A stretch of DNA of 64,000 nt from Ascochyta rabiei. Taxonomy: Eukaryota > Ascomycota > Dothideomycetes > Pleosporales > Didymellaceae. Below are positions 10,131 through 19,545 of the stretch, one piece after another. The stretch's first letter is position 1. Every line of letters starts with the position of its first letter. The translations under genes were made by a program, and so were the position numbers. Location of the stretch: positions 682,001 through 746,000 of the forward strand of contig NC_082406.1 in NCBI RefSeq assembly GCF_004011695.2. The letters are read 5' to 3'. The notes under the pieces were generated by a model. It did not search any database, had not been told where the DNA came from, and worked only from the letters and a program-made list of their open reading frames with translations.

Positions 10131-13100
10131 TTAGGAGGCGGACTTCTTAGGACGTCCTCTCTTACGCTTTGGTAGCGTTGGTTCCCCGGGCACTGCCCGG
10201 TCACCCGCCGATGGATCACCCGCGCGAACGCTTTGGTGATAATCCTGAAGGATCTCATCGCAGTGGTCGAGATGGTCAAGTGGTTCCCAGGTTGCCTCTT
10301 CGTTGGGCCAACCCAGCCACTTGACTCTGTACTCCCTTCCTTGGGCTACAGTGTCTCGGTGTGACAGTATACCTTCGACCTCATACCTGTCGCCAGGCAG
10401 AATGTCTTCCGGTATACTGATAGGACCTGGCTGAAACCTGCTGTTCTCCAGGGGTTCCCTCCAGCGCTCAAGTAATGATACATTGAACACCGGGTGCACT
10501 CTGTCCATTGATAGGGGGAGCTTCAGCCTGTACGCCAGCTTTCCTATCTTCCTGAGTACCACGAATGGTCCAAGGTAGCGAGCGTCAAACTTCTTTGAAG
10601 GACGGCTCGTCATCAGGTTCTTGGCCCGCAGGAGGACTGAGTCCCCCTCGGCGAAGTGTTGTTCTGACCTCTTCGTATTGTACCACCAGGCGTTGCCCTT
10701 TTGTGTGTACTCTAAGGCCTCTTTTGCTGTTCTCCACATGTCGTGCCAGCGCTCTAAGCGTCCGGCGACCTGCCTACGCAGCTCCGGCGTGGTTCCGTCT
10801 TTGTCCCAGACAGCTGGGGGCTTTCGGAGCCAGTGCTTATTGGGCATCCCGTCAAATCCCTTAGGGTCAGTGCCAAAGGCGACCTTGATGGGAGATTCTC
10901 CATGTGCGGAGTGAGCTTTGGAGTTGTAGGCGTACTCAGCATATGGCAGGAGGTCTACCTAGTTATCCTGTTGGTAGTTCATGTATATGCGTAAGTACGT
11001 CTCTAACTCCTGATTCTGACGCTCCGTTTGCCCGTCCGTCTGGGGATGGAACGCCGTACTGAGCCGGTGGTCAATCGTCAGGTGGTAGCAAATATCAGAC
11101 CAAAATTGGCTGGTGAACACTGAACCTTGATCTGACAGCAGCGTATCTGGTGGTCCTTGCTTCAAGAAGCTCTGTTCCATCAACAGTTCGGCCAGGCGCT
11201 GGGCAGTGATCGTCTTGGTACAGGGTAGGTACCGGACGTACTTACTAAACCGGTCCACAAGGACCAGTATAGCGTCGTACTCGTTCCCCTTAGCGTCCAT
11301 TAACTTTGGTAGGTCTGTTACAAAGTCAAGGGAGAAGTGCCGCCAGGCAGTATTAGGGACTGGAAGTGGTGTGAGTAAGCCCCACGGCTTGTGCCTCCTG
11401 ATTTTGTGGAGTTGGCACGTGGGACACCTTCGGATGTAGTGATGTACGTCCTTCATCAGCCCTGGCCAATGGTACTTCTTCTTAAGTACTTCGGCGGTCT
11501 TATCTACGCCGTAGTGACCTCCTATAGGGTTATTGTGATTCCTTGATAGGATAGTGTGGCGCAGAGTGATATCATCAGGAATCTAAACTTTCCCACTCCT
11601 GCGTAAGGTCCTACTGGGGTCAACCTCCCAGTGGTGTTGTGCCTTCTTCGCTCCGCCATCCGTCCTGGTCGTCAGCGACAGCTTTCCGGGGTATAGTACG
11701 TCCCGTTGCTGGACCTGCTTAACGAAATCCGCTAGGATTGCTGGTGTATCCAGGGCAAAAGCGGAATCTCCTTACGCGGCTTCGTTCGCAAGGTTTGTAG
11801 GGGCACCGACTCTGCCGTCTAGGCTACGAAGGAGAGCTTCTGCGACGTCAAAGTTCGGTCCCCTGGCTTCGGTAACGGGCCGATCCTGACTTTGGTCAAT
11901 GGATGGAGGATCGGGATCCGTGGGAGACGAATCTCTATGGCCGACCTGATGCCGGTGGAATTCCTCAGGGACGACTTCGGGTGGTTGCCGGACCCCTGCT
12001 GGGTCTGCCACGGGCACGTCAAGCCCAGATGTTGCCTGTGCATCGTGTTGAGCCCTGGACTCGCGAATTGTCCAGATCCGAAGCTTCTGTTGTAAGGTGG
12101 GTAGCATGGCGTCCCGCAGGGCCTGCTGTTCTCCAACCTTGAGACCTTGTGCGTAATCTGGACGCCTTAATGGGCCGTCTGCCGCGTTTTTAGGTCCCGG
12201 CTTGTATTCAACTTTAAAGTCAAATCTTGCTAGCTCCTCTGCCCATTAGGCTTGTTTAGGAGAGAGCTCCTTTGTTGTTATAAAGTACCTCAGGTTGTTG
12301 TGATCTGAGAGTACTCTGATCGTCGCCGGGGCGTGTTCGAGATAGTGTCTCTATTGCCTAAAGGCTTCGACGATCGCGGACAGTTCTTTATTGTGGGTGT
12401 GCCATCTGATGGATGGGCCTGTGAACTTCCGGCTCCAATACGCCACAGGCTTCCAGTGAAGCTCTGTGGCCAGGTCAGACGTTTGGGGTTGCAACAGGAT
12501 GGCTGCTATAGCGAAATCTGACGCGTCGGTAAGGACAATAATAGGCTTGTTCGGGTCAAAGTGCTGAAGCACTAGGGCCCCTGTAAACTTCTCCCTGATC
12601 GTGAGGAACGCCGTGCGAGCTTCCTCTGGCCAGTGCCATAGTTTATACCATTTTGTTGGTCCCTTCTAACTCTTCTTCAGTTTCGCCCCCCCCTCTTCTT
12701 GACCGGGGACCCCCCGGTCCTCCTCCGGGCGCTGGGCGGCCGTCATATGGTCGATGAGCGGCTGGACAATTTCTAAATAGTTAAATATAAATCGCTAATA
12801 AAAGTTAGTGAAGCCTAAGAACACTTGAATATCCTTATAACTGGATGGTTCAGGCCATTCGGTGATGGTACGGACCCTCTTAGGGTCCATTACCACACCG
12901 TCTGGGGTGATAACGAATCCCAGAAACTCCACTGATTTACTAGAGAAGACGCATTTGCTTGCCTTCGCGAACATCCCCCACTCAACCAGACAATCTAGGA
13001 CCTCCTCAACGTGCTTGTCGTGGTCCTCCTCGTTCTGGGAATAGATAAGGATGTCGTCCAGGTACACCACGCAGATCCTATCTAGTAAGCCTCCTAGGGC

Positions 13101-14363
13101 TCGGTGGATATAGGATTGGAACGTGGCTGGTGCGTTGGCCAGCCCGAACGGCATGACCAGGTATTCGAAATGACCGTATCGCGTCTTGAACGCGGTCTTC
13201 CACTCATCGCCCTCCTTGATCTGGAGCCTGTGATAGGCGTCACGTAGATCCAGCTTAGTGAAGACCTTCGCTTTCGACAGTCGATCCATTATTTCGCTCA
13301 CCAGTGGGATAGGATACCGGTTCTTGATGGTTATCTTGTTCAATCCCCAGTAATCGACGCACAGTCTCATAGTACCATCAGGTTTGGGGACGAACAGGAT
13401 GGGGGCTCCTGCCGGCGACTTGCTTGGGCGGATCCAGCCCTTCTCCTGTGCCGCCTCGAGGTATTCCTGGAGTATATCCAGCTCTCGGCGGGACAGGTTA
13501 TAGATCGGGAGGTTGGGAACCTTGGCACCAGCCTTGATATCTATGGAGTGATCATACTCCTGGTGTGGTGCTAACACACTTGTCTGCCGTTTGCTGAAGG
13601 CAAACTACTTGTGATGGAGGTGCTCTGGCACATACTTGAGCTCCTCCATATCTGGGGCGTCATCTTCTGGGATGGGGCCGCCGTCGATTCCTACTGCCAT
13701 GATCCTTGACCATTCGGCGAGGGGCGCGTCCGGCGTCTGTCCGGCGTCCGTCCGATGGACGTCCGCTGGACCACCCATGCCCAGACTCTCGGGCTATAGC
13801 AGGTATGGCTGCTCGCCTGGCTCCAGATCACTGAACAATTGTTCGGCGGTCACCAGCTGGACTCTCTCGACGTCGTCAGTGAACCACTCGTAGGTTCCTG
13901 TGGAGAAACGGATACATAGGTCTGCCTCGGCCAGCCATAGATACCCCAATACTAGGTCGTACCCAACGAATGGTGTAGACCAGAATTTGGTTGGCCCAAC
14001 CGTTTTGGGTGTTCCCTTGCTGTTGTGGCAGACCATCGTCAACTGGTACTGCTCAATCAACGACAGCTTTGTATCGTCTAGGACCACCGCGTTCGGTCGC
14101 TGGTCAGTCCCCGCCGGGTTGAGTCCTAGGTCTATAGCTACCTGTGCGGCGATAAGGTTCAGTTCCGAGCCTGAGTCGTACAGGGCCCGGAGAGTTTTAG
14201 GGTTGCCCTTGGAGTCAATCAGCTGGACAGTGACCGCTATGCGGGTCTGCTTCCCTTTGGTTTCCGGCCCCAGTCGTAGGTGGGAAAGGTTGGCGACTAG
14301 GGCTTCCCATTTCCCTGGTTGCTTCCACTGGACTGTTAGTTGCCACCTCCGCGGCCTCTCCAA
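10131..14363 (-). pseudogene. pol: pol of the Ty3/gypsy element (protease-RT-RNase H-integrase-chromodomain), nine nonsense codons
   Basis: One continuous frame with no indel. Domains: aspartic protease with DSG near 14175; reverse transcriptase 12795-13577 with the YLDD catalytic box; RNase H about 12180-12700 (VLTDASDFA, WHTHNKELSA); integrase zinc-binding region then core 10959-11456 (catalytic Asp in LDFVTDLP, Asp in LSDQGS, Glu in TERQNQELE); C-terminal chromodomain 10233-10386 (YEVEGIL, YRVKWLGW, ATWEPL), followed by a basic AT-hook-like tail (KRKRGRPKK). Internal stops lie at 10959, 11583, 11772, 12246, 12351, 12666, 12795, 13605 and 13794 (lowest base of each codon), all TAG or TAA where Trp or Gln is expected. 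No ATG opens the frame; it overlaps gag in the -1 phase. Confidence 0.9.
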
Positions 14364-15590
14364 TGGCCCCGTTGCTGATGATAACCACCCCTATTGGATT
14401 GTTGGTGGTAATCGCCCCTATGGGACCCCTTGCCGCCTGACGAATTAGCGTTATTGGTTGCTGGCCGGGAGTCTCCCGGCTGCTTTCCGGCGTCGCTCCC
14501 GGAGGGGGTCAAGGCCCGGCTGTGGTGCCTTTTAAATCCTCCCCTATTAGGAGAAGAGTAAGGTCTTTTGTTTCGACCGCTGCCTTCAGCCTGGAGGCTT
14601 GAGTTTAAGGGGACTGTTGCGGTCTCTGCGTTACGGAGGGCCCGTTCAAACTCTATCCACTCAGTAATGTGTTCCAGGCTGCCATTGCGCTGGATCTTAC
14701 GTCGGAGTTTGTGGGAAGTAAGGCTCCATACAAACGCTATCTTGAACTCATAGTTATCCGTGCCGTCGTCAAACTTAGCGAAGTTGCGGGGCAGTAGAGA
14801 CTCCCGCTTGTTCAACTTCATTAGGAAGGTGTTAACGGAATCGTCGGCCTTCCACTCATAGTTGAAGTACTTATTGTAGTTCTCATACTAAGTAAAGACT
14901 AGGTCTTGTACAAGCTGCTCCTCCTCTGCGCGGAGGTCAGCCCAGGTTCGGATTGATCCCTCGTTGATACGTTGTTGGATCAATTCTTAATGGACACTAT
15001 AGTGGATAGTGCCCATGATCCAATAGGTGCGGGTCACGGAGTCTTCGACTACTTAAGCGTACTGGAATGCCGTGTCTATGTCCTTAATCCACTGGTCCAC
15101 CTGCTGGGTCGATGGAGGCTTGTTATCTGTCCCAAGTTTTGGCTTAGGTTGGACGTTGTTGAGGACTCGCATTATCTTGCCTGCCTCGTCGAACGCTGGG
15201 CGGTGGCTACCCGGCGTGGGTCCGACGTGCGTCCGCTGCAGGGTCTCCACTGCCCGGTTGAATTGCCGCTGCCGGATTTCGATTTCTCGTTCGGGGGCGC
15301 CGGACAATTCTGCCTCGTTAAGTGCCTCCAGCAACAACGGGATAGAAGCCTGTAGCGACTCCATTTGTGTGACGCGTGGCGTTGGGACGTCTGGCGTCGC
15401 GATGCCTGCCGCCGTGGTGGCTGACCCGCCCCTGATGTGAGGGTTGAGCGGTGGCTCCATGGGTGCCGGCGATACCCTGGGCGCGTTGTCGCGGCGTTGC
15501 GCATCCGGCTCCTGACCGAGGTCGTCGCGAGGGGGCAACTCCTCCACGTCGCTAGTGGTTAAGCGGAGGTTGCGTCGTCCTCCAGCCATT
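14336..15590 (-). pseudogene. gag: gag of the Ty3/gypsy element, three nonsense codons
   Basis: The start is taken at ATG 15590 just inside the 5' LTR. A 418-codon frame is interrupted by stops at 15053, 14987 and 14888, all TAA or TAG explained by C to T or G to A changes. The N-terminus is Pro/Arg-rich. The middle part (around 14650-14860) has the helical capsid-like pattern of Ty3/gypsy Gag. The C-terminus is basic and Gly/Arg/His-rich with RGG-like motifs (HWRGRGGGN) and no CCHC zinc knuckle, so nucleic-acid binding may rely on the RG-rich tail. The last codons overlap the pol frame by at least 28 bp. Confidence 0.85.
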
Positions 15591-15668
15591 GCTGATGGCT
15601 GAGTTTTTTCCCGTCTCTCTGCTGCCAATTGGCTGCCTGTTCTGAGAGGAAGTATGAAGGATTCGAAT

Positions 15669-15861
15669 TGTAAGGGCACTGTAGGCAGGCAATAGAGCAG
15701 AGCGATATAGGATAAAATAATAGGTAATATTAAGAGATAAGACGAATCCTTGATAGATGAGTCTTTAGGTGTGTGGATATTATATACTGGTCGGTGGGTC
15801 TCCGGGCTTGGCCCGGGGTCTGTCCGAGGTATCCCCTGTTGTAGGGAGAACACCCGTGACA
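15669..15861 (-). repeat. 5' LTR of the Ty3/gypsy element
   Basis: 193 bp with the same TG...CA ends as the other LTR. It should carry the element promoter; a TATTATATAC run is present. Relative to the other copy it holds the T or A state at four CpA/TpG sites. Confidence 0.95.
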
Positions 15862-16840
15862 GTAAAGAACTATAACTAGGCCTAGTATTACAACCTAAAG
15901 GATTAGCGTATTAGTGTTAGTAAGAATAGCTAGATAATAAATAAACTAGGCCTAGAGTGGCTAAAGCACTTTATCTAGCATATAACAGCCTAGGCAGTAG
16001 GTAGCCACTAGCTGCTGATTATTAATAGCTATAAGAGCTACAAGTTACTTACCTTCTAGGATCTGTATAAGAAGAACAAAATTATTACTTTCTATATACC
16101 TCCTTACACCTCCTATATCCTATAGCTACTTAATATAGGCTATTTTGCCCTATTAAAATAAGCATATAAGACAGAAATTAATATCTTAGTAAACAGCTAC
16201 GTTACTTATATTAACAAGAAAGCATTCTTAGCTACCTTTAATTAGGTGTTTAATAAGGCGTTTTTATCTAATAATATCTAATTAAGCTTCTAAGCAACAG
16301 GCTTGGTTCTAGACAACCTAGAGGTAGTGCTATTAAAGCTTAAAGTGAAGCCTTGTACGCTAACACCACCTTTACTAGGGCCTACTACCTAGCAACCTAG
16401 AACACTAAGCAACGCTGCTGAAATATTAGCTTAATTAACGCTGATATCTAACTAGATTAGGCAGCACTACAGTTTATCTCTAGCTTTAATTATTAAGATA
16501 GTGCAGTAGTTTAAAAAGGGAGCTAATATAATAGTGCATTCCTAGGTACTTATAGCAGCTAAGATAGTTAAGCTTTAAGCAGTAAATAAAGCTGCTTTTA
16601 AGCGTAAAGTATATAAAAGGAAGCAGATCTAGTATAGAGGAACCCTATTACAGCAAGAGGCAGAGGAAATAATAGCTGCATAAGAGGTGGTGGTGCAGGC
16701 AGAGGCAGAGAGGCGTAAGGAGAGGGTGCGAACAGGTGGTAGTAGAGAGGGTTCTTAACGCTGTGGGATGTGTAGTTAGGCTAGGCATAATAAGCGCACA
16801 TGTAAGCAAGATACTGTAGACAGAGTGGATTAATTTAACG
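15862..16840 (+). pseudogene. C-terminal part of the decayed transposase of element B
   Basis: It resumes the frame cut by the Ty3 insertion (the GTAAA duplication lies within the Val-Lys region after FFIFK). Blocks recognised: LGLEWLKHFI, a LIINSYKSY block (normally LDGHSSH), IITFYIPPYTSYIL, LLNIGYFALLK (normally PLDVGCF) and a C-terminal Cys/His cluster (CGMC, then HNKRTC) like the zinc-knuckle tail of some fungal pogo-type transposases. Second and third catalytic Asp both read Asn. Many TAG/TAA stops. Confidence 0.75.
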
Positions 16841-17031
16841 TACTGTAAGCTACAGCACGACATTGTGGTGTTAAGTTATCTGCGTGTTAAGGTGGGTGGC
16901 TGCATAAGGTGGCCGGCTTAATTGCCTGGCCGACTTAATGGCCGATTACGTTACTGTTTTACATGCAGGCTATCTCTGTTAGTGTAGCTACAAAGCTAAA
17001 ACCTACTATAGTAAGTATGTGTTTTTTAATA

Positions 17032-17156
17032 CAAGGGGGGTGCCTGAATAGAGTAGAATTACGAGCCGCTTGCACTGAGCATCTAGTGATCTTTTACAAG
17101 AAGAAGACCCCGGCTACAGCAAATCGTATTTCTACTCTGTTTAGGCACCCCCCTCG
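17032..17156. mobile_element. 125-bp MITE D with about 30-bp inverted repeats
   Basis: Left arm starts CAAGGGGGGTGCCT; the complement of the right arm starts CGAGGGGGGTGCCT. Pairing continues through a GAGTAGAA stretch for about 30 bp in all. TA flanks lie at 17030-17031 and 17157-17158. There is no coding capacity. It lies inside the right arm of element C and could fold into a long hairpin. Confidence 0.7.
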
Positions 17157-17535
17157 TATAAGATGGTTGATTTTCGGTGAGATTTTGGAGTGTTCCACTC
17201 GCTCGGTGTTCCACTCGTCCGTGGGGTACGTTATCATCTGCATATAATAAATAACTGTACAGAGCTTTCCCCACTTTAAATTCCAGGGGCGATACCCCTG
17301 CCGTATACTGGTGGCCATAGAACTCTAGTTTCGCTAGATATCATAGTGCATAGTAGCTTCATTTCCGTATTTCCGGGACTCCACTTTAAGCATGTGTTGC
17401 GCAACAACCCGAGTGGCTACACATTGTAGCCAAGATGGTATAAGTACCTCGCAGGTGCATCCGCTGATACGATCGACTTTATCGAATGCGAACTTCTATC
17501 ATTTTACATCAAGTTATCATCGAGTTATCATAAGT

Positions 17536-18047
17536 ATGCGGTACTTCTCTGCTACTCTGTTATTGCTTTCAGTATCTGCTGTCGTCAACGGGCAGTATTT
17601 CTGCAACGCTGGTACCCATGACCCTTCACTTAAATGTTCATCGGTAAGTAATCTTGCCCAATGAACAAAAGAACTAAGAAGTGTAACAGTAATCGCAGGG
17701 ACAATTTGTGTATTGTGTATGTTATCCCTTTCAAGACATGTGTACTAAACTGCAGAATTGCTCACGTGTCCTAGTGCGATGGAATTGGACTCACCCAGGA
17801 AGATCCAACCCGCAAACAAGGTTTTCCCACATACCGCTCGTGCCGACAAGAAGGCAATAAATGCACTGTGAAGAATAATGCTGGTACTCTTCTCTACGGA
17901 GTAAGTATTGTAACCCCTGTCTAATGCTTATTCTTAATTGGAGGCTAACTATATTGTTCAGTTTGCCTCTTGCGTGAGTACACATTTGAACTTGGCTATT
18001 TCTCTACTAATCTAATACGAAAAGTGTTGAAAACAATACAGAAGTAG
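17536..18047 (+). CDS. Small cysteine-rich secreted protein, five exons (candidate effector)
   Basis: Proposed exons are 17536-17643, 17699-17716, 17775-17900, 17962-17973 and 18042-18047, giving 89 residues. Introns start GTAAGT, GTATGT, GTAAGT and GTGAGT, end in AG and are 55, 58, 61 and 68 bp. The first 19 residues form a signal peptide ending VVNG before Gln20. The mature part of about 70 residues has seven cysteines (23, 34, 42, 43, 65, 72, 88), including a CC pair created by joining exons 2 and 3. Splicing restores one frame across several stops, which argues the model is right. If the last intron is not removed, the protein would end at 18015 with 13 extra residues. I recognise no family. 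It starts 300 bp from the right end of the transposon nest. Confidence 0.6.
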
Positions 18048-19545
18048 CAAGGGCTGGGTGATTGATTTGGTTTGGCGTGGTTTGGGTTGATTGCTTAACA
18101 TGAGGCGCGAGCGAGTCGATCACTAAATGCAGCTATTTTACCTTAACACATGGCTAACTCAGGACAGCAGATATGTAGAAGCTAAGATAACTAGAAATTT
18201 AGATCGGTGTGTGAAAGAGGTGACCAAGTTCCTTGTTTCATTAATGTGGTCAACTACCATGTTTAAATGGTTGTCTGATCCTAAGCTAATCTCAAGGCCG
18301 GTGGTGGATTGAATTGGTAATCTGTCCGAGCAATTCGAGGGTCAGTCCTTCGCGGTCTGATCCCGTGATCAGCTTCCTTCACCTCTAGCATTTCTGCGAC
18401 AATATGACAGTGCACAACAGCTCAAACTGATTGCCTGCCTCTGTTGTAATCTTATTATTTGTATACATGTTGTGTCCCGCCTTAATACGATTCTTACAGT
18501 ATTGGATCCCCATGCTGTCTGCACCTGCCTGCATCCTCTCCTCACGCCTCTCCTCCTCAACCACCGCGTTTGCCTATATTTAAGCAATCAAAACCTCTGC
18601 CTCTGCTTGAGGTAGACTCCCACCCTCCTGGATCACGTGACAAACTCTTACGGTCTCTAATTCTCTCTAAGGTCAACGTTGTCTAAGCTTCTATTTCCTA
18701 GGCGTCGCTTGGTGTTCCAGGTTGCCAAGGGGTACTGTCTGTGCGCTCGGACAGTAGGTTCTAGTTCCAGTAGTGTTGGTGCACAGGGCCTTACTTCAAC
18801 CTTAGATATCACTGCCTCTAAATTATCTGGAACCAAGCCAGCTGCTCCGAAGCTTGATTTGATATCATCAGATGAAAATGAAAGCTTCTATACCTGCTTG
18901 AATGGAGCAAGGAAGCCTTCTTGTCAACGTGATTGAGAGAGCAGTCTGCCAAGGCTCTGATATTTTCTTTGTACGTCCGCTTCGAGGGTGCAGAATAGCC
19001 AAAATCAAGTGGCGGAAGAACATGGGTAGCGTGTGGAGCACCCGAACAGCTGACTTGTTATCTCCTTCGGACTGAGTACACTTATATAGAAAGTGAAGTT
19101 TGAAGCAAACAGACGGCAAAATTGTGGCCATCTTAGCAAGGGTAGATTTCCATGTGCCCTTTCTAGGTGATAGTGTGACGCATTGAGGTGTCAGCCGTGT
19201 TAACGTTAGGCCCATGAGCTTCTGCTCCTCGATCACGATTGCGAGTCTGAGCCTTTGGAGATTTGGAGATTTGGCCATGGTTGGTTCTCCGTAAGTACTT
19301 CGCTTGATACCTATCGTTCGATGCCTTCGCCCATTAGTCATTGAGCCATCACTTCCTGCCATACAGTCTCGTTCACCATTAAGTTCCCCCTACCGTACGC
19401 GCACGCCCGAGCTACGACCGCTTCATATTCCATCACCCACCCACCTCACTAAGTCGACCTCTCAACTACCGATATCCAAATTGTATTACTAGACCAGCCA
19501 ATGAATCAATGTGATCCATAATAAATTCTTCTACCGACTTGATCT
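18048..19545. other. Intergenic stretch without a supported gene
   Basis: A 164-codon minus-strand open frame at 18868-19362 and a few shorter ones have no recognisable domain and irregular composition. There is a G/T-rich run (GGTTTGGCGTGGTTTGGGTT near 18069). Nothing else supported. Confidence 0.4.

Larger units (their letters stand above)
9045..15861 (-). mobile_element. Full-length Ty3/gypsy chromovirus-type LTR retrotransposon
   Basis: A 6,817-bp element in minus orientation with two 193-bp LTRs (9045-9237 and 15669-15861) and a perfect 5-bp target duplication GTAAA (9040-9044 and 15862-15866). The order gag, protease, RT, RNase H, integrase, chromodomain is that of Ty3/gypsy chromoviruses. 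It lies in the transposase frame of element B and is much more GC-rich than its host, so it arrived after B had decayed or escaped most RIP. The coding frames carry twelve internal stops but no frameshift. A purine tract precedes the 3' LTR. The base after the 5' LTR does not begin with TGG, so a standard tRNA 3'-end primer site is not evident. Confidence 0.95.
6453..16951 (+). mobile_element. Pogo/Fot1-like DNA transposon B, split by two later insertions
   Basis: Terminal inverted repeats of about 45-50 bp: left 6453 begins ACGTAATCGGCCATT, right ends at 16951 with its near-perfect complement (sequence differences are transitions). TA flanks at 6451-6452 and 16952-16953 give the expected target duplication. 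Subtracting element A plus its TA (1,835 bp) and the Ty3 element plus its 5-bp duplication (6,822 bp) leaves 1,842 bp, the usual size for Fot1/Pot2-type elements. The interrupted plus-strand frame reads as a DDE transposase across both insertion points. Heavily RIP-degraded: very TpA-rich, with many TAG/TAA codons. Confidence 0.85.
6253..17231. mobile_element. MITE-like element C, about 478 bp before it was split by nested insertions
   Basis: Terminal inverted repeats face each other across the island. Left at 6253 begins ACGTACCCCACGGACGAGTG; right ends at 17231 with the reverse complement. Identity extends over about 45 bp including AAAATCTCACCGAAAATCA. Both ends are flanked by TA (6251-6252 and 17232-17233), the target duplication of Tc1/mariner-pogo elements. 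Removing transposon B and its TA leaves about 478 bp with no coding potential, hence MITE-like. The right arm carries an internal duplication of a GAGTGGAACA-containing segment and the small MITE D. It is the oldest identifiable host of the nest. Its ACGT-initial termini resemble those of A and B, so it may have been mobilised by a related transposase. Confidence 0.75.

Noticed and set aside
15650..15668. Possible tRNA primer-binding site next to the 5' LTR
   Set aside because: The element strand continues ATTCGAATCC, which resembles a T-arm but lacks the TGG expected for priming by a tRNA 3' end.
18868..19362. 164-codon minus-strand frame
   Set aside because: Irregular composition, no motif, and no splice-supported extension.
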